A program made the translations under genes and the position numbers. 64,000 nt of DNA, from NCBI GenBank assembly GCA_013396915.1, contig VWZL01002042.1, positions 294,765 through 358,764 on the forward strand, read 5' to 3'. A model generated the notes under the pieces. That model was not told the origin of the DNA and did no database searches. It saw only the letters and a list, made by a program, of their open reading frames with translations. Positions 1 to 23,605 of this stretch are shown one piece after another; the first letter of the stretch is position 1, and every line of letters begins with the position of its first letter. Source of the stretch: Stercorarius parasiticus (taxonomy: Eukaryota; Chordata; Aves; Charadriiformes; Stercorariidae).

Positions 1-44
1 CAGAGTAGAGGGGGAGGATGACCTCCCTCGAGCTGCTTGCCACA
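1..44 (-). mobile_element. CR1 LINE fragment, cut by the window edge
   Basis: The first bases (AGAGTAGAGGGGGAGGATGACC, with CTCCCTCGAGCTGC after) match the antisense of the CR1 3' body. The piece continues off the left end of the window, so its length is unknown. Confidence 0.6.
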
Positions 45-250
45 GTGTGTCCTCCCTGAGGTGTCACCCTGGTGGTGTCCCAGAGGGTCCTCCAAAAGCA
101 CCCCCTTTCCCCAGGCACCAATGGAGATGTGCTCCTGGCCCGTGGCACATGCGTCACAGAAAGGTGTTTGAAATGGAGGACGGCATCCTGGTATCCACAG
201 TGTGTCTGTGTGTATACGTATATATAAAATATATATGAAATGTAATGGAG

Positions 251-307
251 GAAAGGCTGGGGTGCATCAAGAAGAGTGTGGCCAGCAGATTGAGGGAGGT
301 CATCCTC
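251..307 (+). mobile_element. CR1 LINE fragment, sense, ending at an N
   Basis: GCATCAAGAAGAGTGTGGCC and the GAGGGAGGTCATCCTC that follows are CR1 sense sequence from the 3' body. The match stops at the N at 308, where a jump of roughly a few hundred bases of CR1 consensus occurs. Confidence 0.65.
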
Positions 308-308
308 N

Positions 309-661
309 GGGGATCTTATCAAGGCTTATAAATACTTAAAGAGTGGGTGTCAGGACGATGGGGCCAGGCTCTTCTCAGTGGTGCCCAGCAACAGGACAAG
401 AGGTAACGGGCACAAACTTGACCATAGGAAGTTCCACCTAAACATGAGGAGGAACTTCTTTCCTTTGAGGGTGGCAGAGCCCTGGCACAGGCTGCCCAGA
501 GAGGTGGTGGAGTCTCCGTCTCTGGAGACATTCCAAACCCGCCTGGACACGTTCCTGTGCCCCCTGCTCTGGGTGACCCTGGTCTGGCAGGGGGTTGGAC
601 TAGATGATCGCCAGAGGTCCCTTCCAACCCCCACCGTTCTGTGATTCTGTGTGATTCTGTG
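309..661 (+). mobile_element. CR1 LINE 3' end, sense orientation
   Basis: It runs from a CR1 segment (ATCTTATCAAGGCTTATAAA), through the conserved GGCACAGGCTGCCCAGAGAG core, to GGTCCCTTCCAACCC and a terminal repeat of GATTCTGTG units at about 642-660, which is the characteristic CR1 3' end. Any ORFs here are remnants of the LINE reading frame. Confidence 0.9.
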
Positions 662-1965
662 ATATCTTCCATTTTGTATGGGGAGGGGGGAGCAGAGACT
701 GTATTAGCAATGCTTAAAACAACAAATAGGAAAATACTGCAGTTCCTCACACCTTCACCCTCAGTCTCTCCTTCCTTTGCAATGACCAGGGGAAATGCAA
801 AGGTAAACAAAAAAAAAAAATAATTGACAACTTGGCTTCAGAAGGAATAGGTAAATCAATTCAGGCTTGGCAACTGAGGCTGCCACTAGTCTGGCCCAAG
901 CCGAGACCAGCCCAGGGGCACAGCAGTGACAGCCTGGCCGAGCCGAACAGAGAGGGGAAGCCGAGGGAGGTGGGATGCAGGAGACGTAAACTGGGGTGTA
1001 AAGCTCCAGTTGGTGGGGGCTACAAGGGGAGAAATCAGGAGGTGTCTGCAGAAGAGCTGTGAGCAGTGAAGGTTCACATCATCACTTGGCCATTACACAC
1101 CATGTCTCCAGACAGAGCTGCATGCGAGGTGCCATGAGCACTACTTTCCAGCGCAGAGCTCTGGTTTTCATGGCCGTTAACTTTGCCTCACGTAAATAAC
1201 ATCCACGGATTTTTTACCACACGCTGTCTGCCTCAGACTAACCATGTTTTTATTGGAAAACTACAGATGAAAGAACTAAACTTTTCCCAAGAATGAGGTT
1301 AGTGGAAAACATGTTTCACGCACATCTACACGTATAAGATCTCGTTAATCATACCTGGCTGACACATAGCTGAAAATGGCGATACTTGTAGCATAACGCA
1401 TAGGCACAAAACGCCAATTTTCATGGGAAGCTTTAAATTCCTCCTTTTTTACTGCTTGATTCTCCATCTCTCATGTTCTTTATAGCCACGTTTTAGAATG
1501 TTTTGGAGCAGAATATTCTGGTAAAACCCAGCATAACTTCCTCGAACACTTTGCTTTTGCAGCCCAAGGCAGACACAGGCTCTGGTTGATCCCCCGGAGG
1601 TACCAGCAGCCCGTGCCAATGAGCACCCAACCTGCAGCAACATTTGCAGGTGTTCCCCCTTCCCCCTCCACTTTTGCTGGTGTGAGACATCATGTCCACA
1701 CACCTCCCTCTCTCCTTGACGGAGAGGAGCTCCAAGAAGATCTCAGCATCTTCTACGAGCAGGGACTGGGCTGCCATTAAATGGTGTGACCGTTTTTGTT
1801 TCCACACACTTGGTGCCAGATGTGGAATCACCCTGTGGGGACCAGCAAAGAGACGATGAACAAAGCGCTGTTGGCACTACCTTTGCCTCTGGAGAAACCA
1901 GCCAGGCTCCTCAGCTGCCTGCGCCGATGAACAGGTCTCTGTTGGTGTCCAGCTGCCCGCACAAC
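662..1965. other. No gene recognised
   Basis: Noncoding between two CR1 copies. It contains an A12 run at 809-820 and only short, unconvincing ORFs. Confidence 0.6.
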
Positions 1966-2105
1966 CATAGAATCACAGAATGGTTGGGTTGGAAGGGATC
2001 TTAAAGATCATCCAGTTCCAAACCCCCTTCCATGGGCAGGGACACCTCCTGCTAGATCAGGTTGCTCAGAGCCTCATCCAGCCTGGCCTTAAAAACTTCC
2101 ACAAT
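1966..2105 (-). mobile_element. CR1 LINE 3' end fragment
   Basis: CATAGAATCACAGAATGGTT followed by GGGTTGGAAGGGATCTTAAAG is the antisense of the CR1 3' terminus. The match fades after the CCAGCCTGGCCTT core, so the copy is 5'-truncated at about 140 bp. Confidence 0.85.
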
Positions 2106-5100
2106 GCACTCCAGTGAGTGATACCTTAGTATAAAATATAGTATAAAGCATCCCTTCCCTCTGCCTTGCCTCCTTTTAGTTCCCCGCCTTTGTGCACAGC
2201 CCATGTTTTATTTCCTACTCTATTAATTTGCTGCCATGCCAATGTTCTGAGATAATGAAAATACAAACAGTGTTCTTCACTTACCAAACTCTTTTGTCAC
2301 GCCATGCCAAGGGCTCAAAGGAGCAAACAGATAAAAGGCTGTAAAACAGAACTCTTAAAGTTCCTAAAAGAGCTTTAGTTTCCCCAAGAATATGGAGAAT
2401 ACAAATCATGGAAAACTACCTGGTATTTGGGTTTTCTGTGCTATTTTAAGCTTCTATAACAAGGGACATTAGACAAGCTGTTGTTCCCAGTGCCCTCCCT
2501 TTTCTTTTGTTTACTGACCCCTTTTATACCAGTCTGCAAGGGATGGGGCCAGTCTCTTGCTGGGCGCACCTGCGACACGGTGCCTCTCCCAAAGGCACAT
2601 CCCATGGGGACAGCTGTGCCACAGCTGGCTGGGCCGGGATGCAGGCACTGGGAAGAGGGCGGTAGCGCTGATTAACGAAATCACCCACAGGGAAAGGGAG
2701 AAAACCCTCCTTTAAAGCCTGGTCTGGAGCTGGAGTGTCTGCCCTCTTCCTGAGCAAGCTCTTCTCTCATTCTCGGATAAGACCTAGAGGATGCGGCAAT
2801 AAATAACCTTTTGTGTGGCGAGAACATGTGAGCCAGCTGGATTTTATAATGTTTGAGTTTGGAGGAAAAGAAGAGCATAAAACACGGGCGGTCCTTTTTC
2901 CTGAGGTCACCAACCTCCCTTTACTGTCACTTGCGGGGTTTAGCAGTCTCGCTGCTTTAAAAAGCAAGGATCGCTTTGCAGGGTTGCACCGAGGATTAAA
3001 ATGGGTGTCTTAGCTGTAAATTCCCTAGTCAAAACCCCAGGAACCCATTGTTTCTGTCTGGCCCTCTGTGAAATCGAGTGAATGGCAGAAGACTGCTGGG
3101 CAGCTGGGAGGCTCGGGCTGCACCCAGAGGGGTCAGAGGGATGCTCGGCCGGGGTGCGTGGATGGACCTCAGGGAATAAGCACAGAAAACGCCGCTGGAA
3201 GGTCTTGCACGCCCAAGCTGGGTTTGTCACTAACCCTCAGAATGATTTTTTCCTCTTTTTCTTTCTGTCCTTCCATTTTTCCATCCACTCCGCGAATCAC
3301 GTCACCTGTCCTTAAATTAGAACTGATGCCCCCAGAGCTAACCAGAAATGTAGGGCACTAAACTTTATATTTGCAATGCACAGCTTGAAGATTCAATCCT
3401 CCAGCTTCTCACCAGAAGTATTTCACAAGGGCACCAGTGAAGGGCACCAAGGGCATATTGAAAGTTGCTCATCCCGGACTGCTGGAAGGACCACAATGGC
3501 GCCTGCGGCGTTTGAACGCTGGGGATCAAACAAGCTTAAGGTTAATTTTCAACCTGTTCCCCTTTATAGCTGAGATGTCTGAATGTATTACTAAACATTT
3601 CATCTTTATTAGCCATGTTAATCATTACAGTTCACCTAGAGGATGAATATATTTCTACATCGTGCCCTGCAAGCTGTGAAGGACAACGGAATACTTATAT
3701 TCCACTAAACAGAAGGCAAGGTAATGCAATTTTATACAATTCTTTTAAATAGGACACAGGGTAACCTTATGTTCAAGCCACCTTTAGCTTTAGGTTTCTT
3801 AAAGTTAGCCTTCAAATTTAATAAAGGGGAAAAAACCTATTGCCTGCAATAGAAATGTGAACACAAAGAGGGGTTACTGCATTGAAGTATCTATTTGGAG
3901 CTGTAGCTATCGCCGTCTCCGCGCAGGGAACTGTCGGCGTTATTCACTGTTCTCAGGAAGAGCCACTGGTGTATTTAATTCAAGCACAGGGTAGAAAATG
4001 AAGTTAGTCCGTTAAATAACTGACCTGTAAAGGCAGATTCAGGACAGACAATGTACCATTGTAGGGAATCTTAGAAATACCGTAAGGGTAAAAACTAAAA
4101 CTTGATTCCTTTCCAGTCTGGGAAACTTGGTTTATTAACCTTAATGTGAAAGGTCCAAGCAATCTATCACAGTTCAGAAGGAAACAGAAATTTCCAAAAT
4201 AGCCCAGATTTATCCAATCTATTGCAACTCCTCATTAATTGAACTTTGTGGTAAATCCACCACGGAAGTTTTGGGTGACTCCTTATAATTCTGAGTTCTG
4301 CCTTGTTTGACATGTATCACCAGCAAAAGATCAAAACGAGCAGTGGAAGGAGAAAGGAGCTGCAAAAGGTTTAGGCCATCGGTTAATTGATCACTTAATT
4401 CCTGTTGGAAATTGCCTGAGGCAAGATGTGGTAGCAAGCAAACACCACCTCTGTCGCAAAAAAGGGAATAAAATCTGTTGCTCTGCAACTTGCCTGCCAT
4501 CATTTTTATTATGTATCATAAACCGTCTCCTAACAGCACCCAAAGTCTGGCCACCTTGGAATCACACTGATTGCGGTCCTCAAATTGGCTCCAAGTGTGG
4601 ATTTGAAATAGCAAGGGTTTCTGCAGACCTGGTTGAGGAATGCACTGCAGCTCTGGTAGAATGGCATGAAACTGCCAAGAATGATGTTTTGAAAAATCAC
4701 TGTCCTACTTCCAGCTACAAACACCAGCTGAAGGTCCTTGCAGAGGGGAAATCCTTGGGGCAAGAGGCCACCGAGGTTCAGCAACCTGCCAGGACACAGT
4801 GTGTATTAGATACTTATATATACAATGAAAACATATGGGTATGTTGGATAAAGAGGACACGCGGAGAGGATATAAACCTTTATGTTCTGAAGCAGCACTA
4901 ATTGCAAGGCAATAAGCAGAATTCCGTTAATGGGGACACTCCCTATAATTGTCCCTTATGGTGTCCCATAAAGCAATTGGTTTTGTCTCCAGCAGACAAA
5001 TTAGATGGTCCATGAAGCTCATTTTATAAAGCAATACGTCTGTTCTTATCTGCCAAGGAGATTTTTATGAGGCCTGTCGTGGGAAAGTCTCTTCAAGTGA

Positions 5101-8100
5101 CAGACTATTGTGCTGTAAAATCAGACACGTGGTTTCTGCAGGATTCAGCCTGTCGGTTTTGGGGGTTTTTTATTGCTTTTTTTTTGTCTTCCTCTCACCT
5201 CTGATAAGTGACAGCTGCTCTTCACTGACAGCTCGTTGCAGAGGGCAGTGTCCTCACACGATTCGGCATTGCTGAACAAGACGTTATTAGCCAGCATGGG
5301 CTCATGGGAGAATAAAACTCCACCACAAGGGCCAAATGCATTAATTCAACCCTTATTACTGGGGCAAAGGAAAAAAACCCTGGAGGTGGGGCAGGGCAAG
5401 AAGTGCTTTTGCTTTGCTGTCCAAGGAGCCTTGCAGCAGCCTCCTAAGGAAGGGTTTGCTTCAGCGCAGCGCACCAGGCAGAGAAGGTGCAGACATCCCT
5501 GCTCCGGCCGTGTCAGCTCGCTTCCCTCCCACCCGCTGGTACCCACCCTCTCCAGCACGATCCGGAGCATCGCTCGGGCACTCGCCTCGTCTGCAGCAGC
5601 GTTTGGGGACCTGCTCCTGCAGTCCTGCTGCTTACCATCCGCCAGCGACCCCAAAGGACTTCAGTCCTGCTCCAACGTAGGCGCCCAAAATGCGTCATTG
5701 CCAACACATCTTGGTGACGAGATTGCCCCTGACATACCTGCTGGCCACAGAAAGCTCATCGGGATGAGCCAAGTGGTGTGGTCATCAAGTGGGGAGTGCT
5801 TGGACAACAAGCTCGGGGGAGCAGTTTAGGAATATATATACTGGAATTCGGGTAGGGATTACTGCTGAGCACTGGGGGCAGGGCGGCTTCGTGAAAAGCC
5901 TTGAATCTTTAAACTGAGAGCTGATCGCAGCACCGTGCTTGGCGTGATAAACCTGCCCTTACCCTGTCAGCGTTCCTGCTTGGGGTTCATCCAAAGTCTG
6001 GGGAGATCAGAAGCATTTTTCTCCCTACCGCAGCGCGGGAGGCGATAGCTCGAGGGAAGCAGGCGTGTTTGCTCCTCAGTCGGTGAGAGGGTAGAGCCAT
6101 CTGCCCTGACTTGAGGCAGAGACTCTCCTTTGCTGCCCATGGCGGAGGGTGTCTGCTCGTTATCTGCCAGGTGTTAATTCTGGGTGTGCCCTTTGCATCC
6201 GAACCTCCCGAGCAAGGGTCGGGCTTTTTCCTCCCTCTTCTTCCCCTGGTCTGGGAGGGCCCCAATCTGCTGAGTTATATCTCAGCGCAAGAGGATGGTC
6301 TCCGACCAGCTATATCCCCACTTCCCAGGGCTTGGTCTGGATTTAACTGAGGACATTTCCATTTATTCCTTTAGCGTGTTTTGGACTAGCCCCTCAGTAC
6401 TGTTTTCCACTTGAAGAGCTAACTGATGATAATCGTATTCTGTTTCTCCTTCCTGAGCTAATTTTCTGACTCATTCTGGATTCTTTTTTTGCTTGCTTTT
6501 TGTTCATCTAGTTGGCATTTTGTGGTTTCTTTGTTCATTATGTGATGGGGCTATATAAGGGGATTTGTCTCTGGAATTCAGGTATCCCCTGCACTGTGTT
6601 CTCTGTTATCGTCTTCATCAGCAACAATGCTGAAGGCAGTTAGATGCATTCGGCATGAGCTAACCTTAATAAATCTGGGTTGTTAATCATTCAGACATGT
6701 CTCTGTTGAATCTTTGCATTCAGATTTGTGTGTGCTCAAATAGTTTCTCTGGAGTAGACTTCTGGTAACTCAGTGTTTTAATAATCTGCCTTCCAAATTC
6801 ACCTTTGGGGTCTTGCCTCCTGGGGCTTTGCCTGCCAGGGACAGGTCCGAGTCACCTGCCTGCTGAGGACGGGAGCTGCCAGAGGTGTAGAGTGATGGCT
6901 CGGTCCACAGCGTGTGAGCAGGATGAAGGCTTTCCAGATGGCACAGGCTTCCTGGGGGACTCTTCTCCCACCCCACGCTCCCATCCAGATCTCCAGCCTC
7001 GGGGCTCCCACACCGTTGGGCTGCAGGGAACAAACTGTGCCACATCTGCTGCCCTCATGTCACCGCGGGTTGCCCCGGCCAGGGCAGGTCCCTGTGCACA
7101 AAACCCACAGCAGCCTTCTAGCCCAGCCCTGCTGGGAACAGGGAGGAAAGCACCCAGCGCTGGTCCCATTTTTGGAAGCTCTCCCTTGGTCCTATTGCTC
7201 TTAGACACCAGGCTGCCTCCGGTGCCACGCAGGAAGCCATTCCCACAGGCGAGCAGCGTGTCTGAAGACAAACTAATGAATGTTTAAGCATCTATTTACC
7301 TGCTGAGTTGGCTCAGACTTTGATCTGTTTCAACTAAAGCAGAATTTCTTAGATTCTCCTTTCCAGAGCCTGCCTGGGTAAGCCCTCTGATCGCTGCAGC
7401 AAGCCTTGCGCCCGCAGTTCAGCGGAGATGCAATCTCTTGCCCCTCAGTCACTATTCCTTGCCCAAGCCAAACAACATAGCTCAGTTTATTTTTATTTTT
7501 TTTTTTTATGTTGTGCATCCTATCGTTTGCCTGAATGCTGCCGAGAGAGCTCTGCTGTGTTAGTCAAGGCATCCTCAAGAGATACAAGAGCCCCAAGGCA
7601 ATGGGCAAAGCGTGTGAGGCTTTGAATCTCATTCAGGCATTGATAATTACCAGTCTAGATAGCTAAGCCATTACGAAGATGCAATACAGTCAGCTCTTAC
7701 ATCATGCCCATTTAGGGGAGAAAAATTCAGCAATGAAGAGATGCTACGATTGACAGATCCAAGGAAAACCAGCTAGGTTATTTTTCACAGCAAGAGATAG
7801 CTAACCACATGGGTTGTTAGCAGAAGATCAAGGGAGTATGAAGAGAGACCCACTTCTTTGGGATGAGGTCTTTGATTCCTCCAGAAGAAGATTATGCAGC
7901 CATTTAAAGAAAGGAAGGAAGGAAAAAAAAACAACCTAAGAAATATTACCAATGGACTCAACACCAGGTTAAGAGACTTCTACTTCACCCGTAGCCATTA
8001 GACATGACAGGGGCTCCCAGAACAACACTCCTATCAAAGGAATGACCGGCAGGTACAGCTCCACGGTTTGTTTGCTGCTTCCCAGAAATTCGGCTGTTTC

Positions 8101-8485
8101 TGAGGAAACCAGCAGCCAGTCTGCACCAGCATTCTTGGACAAACACCTCAAGAAACTACTGAAGATTTTTATGTATCCGTCTTGCACTATAAAACTGCCC
8201 TGGGGATGGGATTTAATCCCTGGCTTGGTTCATGTCCCAGAATTTGCCAACAGTGAGGTAGACTTCATTTTAGAATCACAGCGAGAGCCATAGCTTAATA
8301 TTTCTCATGGAAGATATCAGTGTTAGTGTTGTTGCTATGGTTATTTCATAGAAGCCCAAGATATAATATGTACATTGAAAGAAAACATAGCAATATCTCT
8401 TTAGAAACCAAGTTTTGTGTGCACAGTGCACCATACAGCAGCCTATGGAAAGGCGCACTGAGAACAACGTGCTGTGCATGGGGCT
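2106..8485. other. No gene recognised
   Basis: About 6.4 kb of unique-looking noncoding DNA. It has a T12 run at 7496-7507, a purine-rich GGAA stretch near 7910-7930 and the TATA/AATAAA pair at 6551-6673. The longest plus-strand ORF (4428-4901, 157 codons) shows no recognisable domain. Confidence 0.55.
6551..6673 (+). other. TATA box followed by AATAAA: weak LTR-like signal pair
   Basis: CTATATAAGG at 6551-6560 is followed 116 bases later by AATAAA at 6668-6673, the spacing seen across the U3/R region of some retroviral LTRs. I could not identify LTR ends, target duplications or any internal retroviral frame, so this may be chance. Confidence 0.2.
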
Positions 8486-8662
8486 GGAATCACAGAACCA
8501 TGGTATCGTAGAGCGGTTTGGGTTGGAAGGGACCTTCAAGATCATCTAGTTCCAACCCCCTGCCCTGGGTGGGGACACCTCCCACCAGACCAGGTTGCTC
8601 CAAGCCCCGTCCAGCCTGGCCTTGAACCCCTCCAGGGATGGGGCAGCCACAGCTTCCCAAAG
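8486..8662 (-). mobile_element. CR1 LINE 3' end fragment
   Basis: Antisense CR1 terminus with GGTTTGGGTTGGAAGGGACC, the CACCAGACCAGGTTGCTCC core and CTCCAGGGATGGGGCAGCC. It is truncated after about 175 bp. The only ORFs are LINE remnants. Confidence 0.88.
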
Positions 8663-10469
8663 GCATGGAAGTCCATGCCAGCATTGCCGCTTGTGTGTTG
8701 GATCACGCACAGCTCCCCAAGCTGTTACAGAGACCCTTGGCAGGTCAGGATGCAATTTTCTACTTTCTGTTGTCGCTTTGTGAAATGCTTGCTTCGCGGG
8801 TCTTATTCAAAGAGCCCTGGAATTTTTTGTCCGGGGCGATAAAACATAAGCAAATAAAGAATATGCTCGTCCAGGATGAAATTTTAGGTGAGTGGTTTTG
8901 TTAAACTCTGCATGGTTTTTGGGTGACACCAGTGGTGTTTTTCGTGAGTATCTATCTGAATCAGCCGAATAAGTGTGAACAGCGAATAAGCCCATGAATC
9001 ACAGCTAACCAAGGTCTGCATCTGCCTTATTAACTGATGGATGCCGCTATCCCAGTTCACTTAATGGCACCAGAGAGATGGGTACTCTTTTTTGGCTTAT
9101 TACTTGGTATGAATCCTGTTACCTGCTGGCAAATAGTGGGTTCAAACCTTGTTTTCTGAAAGGGTCCTGCAAGACCATATCAGAGAAGCTCAATAGCCCC
9201 CATCAAGTCGTCCGGATCCAGAGCAAGCACCAAGGGGGGGTCTCGGTGCCACAGGGCTGTTCCCTCCTGACTCCAGGCCAGGTCCTGGGTGACTCCATGC
9301 TTTACCCAACCGTTGCTGAAATTTCTTTTCTGCTGATTTTTCATCCCTGTTCTGGACTTTGAGGAGGGGGGAGGTTTTTTCCAGTTAGTCCTTTTAAAGT
9401 AGGACATCCCAGCATTTTTTTCCTTTCTGAGCCCATAAGACACAGCAACTCTCAAGCTTTTTGTCCCGGTTTGTCCTGAGGCTGCCATCGCCCGTGTTTC
9501 CACTCTTGACGGAAACTTTCCAGTTGCTGGGAGAAGCCCATTCACTGTACTTTTTAACTGCGTCTCATTTACATCCTCAGCTCGTGCTAAGAACTTGTGC
9601 TACAGCAACCGAAGGGTGAAGGATGCTCGTTTTTACAATCTTTGGGGAAAAGGCTCTTAACCTTGTGGACTTCTGAAGACCTTTGAGTGGAAACAGGCCA
9701 CTACATTTCTGTAGTGGAAACCCAAAAATCCATACTGACATCCACCTTTCCACAGGGAAGAAATAATACTTTAATAAAGTGGAATACAGGGTAGTTTGAG
9801 GGCCATTGACTAAAAGTTGATGAGGAGTGAGGAACAGTAAAAAGGCAAATGACAGCTTCTCTTAATAATTAAATGACGTGACGCTCATCAATTAGAGATG
9901 CTTTTAACATTTTGAAAAACTCACAACGATGTTTTTCAACTGAAAACAGACCCTGCTTTACATGGAGAGAGTGCAGTCCTGCACTCAGCAGCAGGCTGCC
10001 TTAAGTTCCCATATTCAAATAATTGTTAGTTTCCAAGTGAAGTGCGGCGGGGATCGTGTATTCATCCATTTCTGCTGCCACTCATGATGCTCTGCTCTCT
10101 GCTCCTCGTGCAGATGTTGCAATGTACACCTGAGCTGCAGGGACGTGGCCGAGTGGGGTCAAGAGGCCTGGAAGCGAGGACATCCCCTCCGTTCGCTCCT
10201 GTTCCTTCTCACTGTGCAAACGTGAGGAAAAAAAAAATCAGTCCTTAGTTTCCCTTCTCCAGTCTGTCTCATCCTCCCCCAGGAAGGTGGTGGGAGCACA
10301 TCCTCATCCCCATCAGGAACCTGGGTCCCTCCCACCTCCTCCCCAGGAAAAAGCTCTGTTCGGGCTATCACCAGGGTAGACCAGAAGCATCCCTGACCTC
10401 GGGCTGCCATGACTGACTTTAAACTACTGAAAATCATCACCTGGTTTTCACCGACTAGACAAACCCAAA
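8663..10469. other. No gene recognised
   Basis: Noncoding between CR1 fragments. A minus-strand ORF of 121 codons at 9180-9545 shows no family features. Confidence 0.55.
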
Positions 10470-10625
10470 GTCCTCAGCCACCCCACATAGGACATTCCTG
10501 TCATCAGCCCTGTCATCAACTTCGTTGCCTTCTCTAGACACATTCAAAGACCTTCACACCCTTCTTAAATTGTGGGGCCCAGAACTGCACACAGTGCTCA
10601 AGGTGAGGTCGCACCAATGCTGACT
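10470..10625 (-). mobile_element. Old, diverged CR1-like LINE fragment
   Basis: GTGGGGCCCAGAACTGCACA and CAGTGCTCAAGGTGAGGTCGCACC match the antisense of the CR1 ORF2 3' portion with clear divergence and no 3' terminal octamers. It marks an older insertion just beyond the likely end of the receptor transcript. Confidence 0.6.
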
Positions 10626-10828
10626 ACTTTTGATGCAAAGCACTTTGGGGTTTTTTTGCTACAAGTACAAATTTTCCCAATGAATTTCAGGCCTGAGGAC
10701 CAGAGATTAACCACCCTGGCTGGTCCGTAACAGAGCCCCTCTGTCACCCTTGCAGCACGTACTGGTCACCAACTCCAAGCTTTGAAGGATCACCCAGGAA
10801 CTGTCAGGGCTCAAAACACACACATAGC

Positions 10829-10834
10829 TTTATT
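10829..10834 (-). terminator. Candidate polyadenylation signal AATAAA for the GPR83-like transcript
   Basis: The plus strand reads TTTATT here, so the minus strand has AATAAA about 1.36 kb after the receptor stop codon. I noticed no other canonical AATAAA on the minus strand between it and the stop, though I did not scan exhaustively. Use of this site is inference; weaker variants nearer the stop may be used instead. Confidence 0.35.
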
Positions 10835-12188
10835 CCTGCAAAATACTTATGACTACTAAACCCAAAGTCTGAATGGATAAGTAAGTAGTTCAGCGTTTTC
10901 CTGTCTTTTGTCCGTCTTCTCCAAGCAAGAGAAGTCCCTTGCTCAAGCTCAATCAGGGAAGCTGGGAGCAGAAGTCTGGCCTCTCTGGTCTTGGTGCAGT
11001 TTTTAAGAGGGAAGGTATGATGGAGAAAGGGACATCGCTGGCCAGACCAGGAGGTCCTTCCAGTTCCTGCTCCCCAGTGCCCAGCCGCTGCTCCACATTG
11101 CGAAATCATGTAGCAGTTCTGGTTTCTTTCTGCCTTTAATGTCTCTTTTCCGTGTCTTTTTCTTTTTTTTTTCTCTCTCTCTCATGTACTAAATCTTTCC
11201 TTTGTTCTGTATCCTTTTTTTTACCTGCCTCCCAAGGGTAGCTAAATTAAACTGCATTTTTCCCAGGACTGTAAACAAAACCTTCCCTCTTAGTCAGAGT
11301 CAATTCCGTTGCTTAAATGAAACTCTTTTACAGCAATTAGTAATTATGCAGAATGATTTCATTCTTCAGTTAGTGAATGCTACAGCCCTGATGAAATATT
11401 TTGTGGCCTTTTGTTTAATGCCAGTGTAGGTTTGTTTCCTAAATTAGTGCATTTATAATAAAACCAAAAAGAAATTCTCAGGGGACTAGATTTGTCCGCC
11501 TGAGTGCCATCTGAGCTGCTGCCGCTGATGTCTGATGTGCGTTCCCACTCCCATCTCCTCCGGGGCTAGTTTTCCGCTGCTGGCCCTGCAGCTCCAGCAG
11601 CGGCAGAGGGATGGGTGGGCAGAAGGAGCGAGGGGAGGAGGAGAGGCACCATCTGAAAGGGAAACTGCTGTTTCCCGACCCTTACTTTGGCTGGGAGGCT
11701 TTGGTATAAATTATCTGGTGAAACTCCATACAGATGGAGTCAACCTGGAAGTCAAAGTCCTTCCTTCAAACACATGTCAGATGGGTCCATTTCTGTTGCT
11801 CTGCAAAGCCCTGTTGGTGTCGTGGCGCATGTTACAAGCTCTGACACAGGCCAGTGACTTGGGATAGCACAAGCAATGATGGAAACCCGGGTCCCGCTCC
11901 CTCTGCTAGTAGCAAGATGGGAAACCCCCAAAAGCAAATCACCCTGTCTGTGGACTTCCATGTCCCCTGCACGCAGACCTGCTCCTTGGACCAGCTACAG
12001 CCCTGGGCTCACAGCGGGGGGTGCTTGAGGGGCTCAGCTCCCACTGCACCAAGTCAAGGGGGTGCTGCTGTGATACAAGTTAAAAGTCAGTGCAAAACAC
12101 CAAAGCAACAACATCGATTCCTGAGGCGAAACAGGGAGATGCCCTTTGATGTCCGCCAAATCCAGCTAACTCACCTCGGCCCTTCGGC
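10835..12188 (-). other. Probable 3' untranslated region of the GPR83-like gene
   Basis: This noncoding stretch lies directly downstream of the receptor stop on the minus strand. It holds a pyrimidine-rich T/CT tract around 11155-11185 (plus strand) and no supportable ORF. Its length as a 3' UTR depends on whether the AATAAA at 10829-10834 is used. Confidence 0.35.
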
Positions 12189-23443
<11,255 letters not shown>

Positions 23444-23560
23444 CCCCCTCTCCGCCATCCGGCCGTTCGCATCCCCCGCTGCCCGGTTCCCACGGGGCCG
23501 CGGCGGCTCCTCCGGGTCCCGTTACCGAACGCGCCCGCCACCGCCTCAGCCCCGCCCCCG
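23444..23560 (-). other. Candidate 5' first exon of the GPR83-like gene in a CpG island
   Basis: Read on the minus strand, a GC-rich segment follows a CCAAT box (23568-23572) and a GC box (23550-23559) and ends in a perfect donor, GGG/GTAAGTG, with the exon edge at 23444. A short frame, ATGGCGGAGAGGGGG at 23444-23458 (MAERG), ends in phase 0. The acceptor-like site at 20066-20067 also opens in phase 0 in the receptor frame. Splicing the two would give a 410-residue receptor in place of the 412-residue model. An upstream out-of-frame ATG is also present. This is inference from splice-site and promoter patterns; the upstream edge is a guess. Confidence 0.5.
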
Positions 23561-23601
23561 CCCGCGGATTGGCTGCTCNTGCGGGGGCGGGGCTGAGGCG
23601 G
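23541..23601. repeat. Perfect 21-bp inverted repeat flanking the N at 23579
   Basis: The 21 bases at 23541-23561 (GC-rich, containing CCTCAGCCCCGCCCCC) are the exact reverse complement of 23581-23601. The 19-base spacer includes the N. It may be real promoter structure or an artefact of a misjoined GC-rich contig end. Confidence 0.9.
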
Positions 23602-23605
23602 CGGT

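Larger units (their letters stand above)
23444..23605. promoter_or_regulatory. CpG-island promoter with CCAAT and GC boxes
   Basis: The segment is dense in CG dinucleotides against an AT-richer background. It carries an inverted CCAAT box (ATTGG at 23568-23572, NF-Y type) and Sp1-like GC boxes on both sides of the N at 23579 (23550-23559 and 23582-23593). The order CCAAT, GC box, CpG-rich leader, donor reads on the minus strand towards the receptor gene 3.4 kb away. No TATA box is evident in that direction. The sequence right at the N may be incomplete. Confidence 0.55.

Noticed and set aside
4428..4901. 157-codon plus-strand ORF
   Set aside because: No domain, signal peptide or familiar motif. 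The codons read like noncoding sequence, and an 84-codon minus-strand frame overlaps it. Length alone is not enough in 64 kb.
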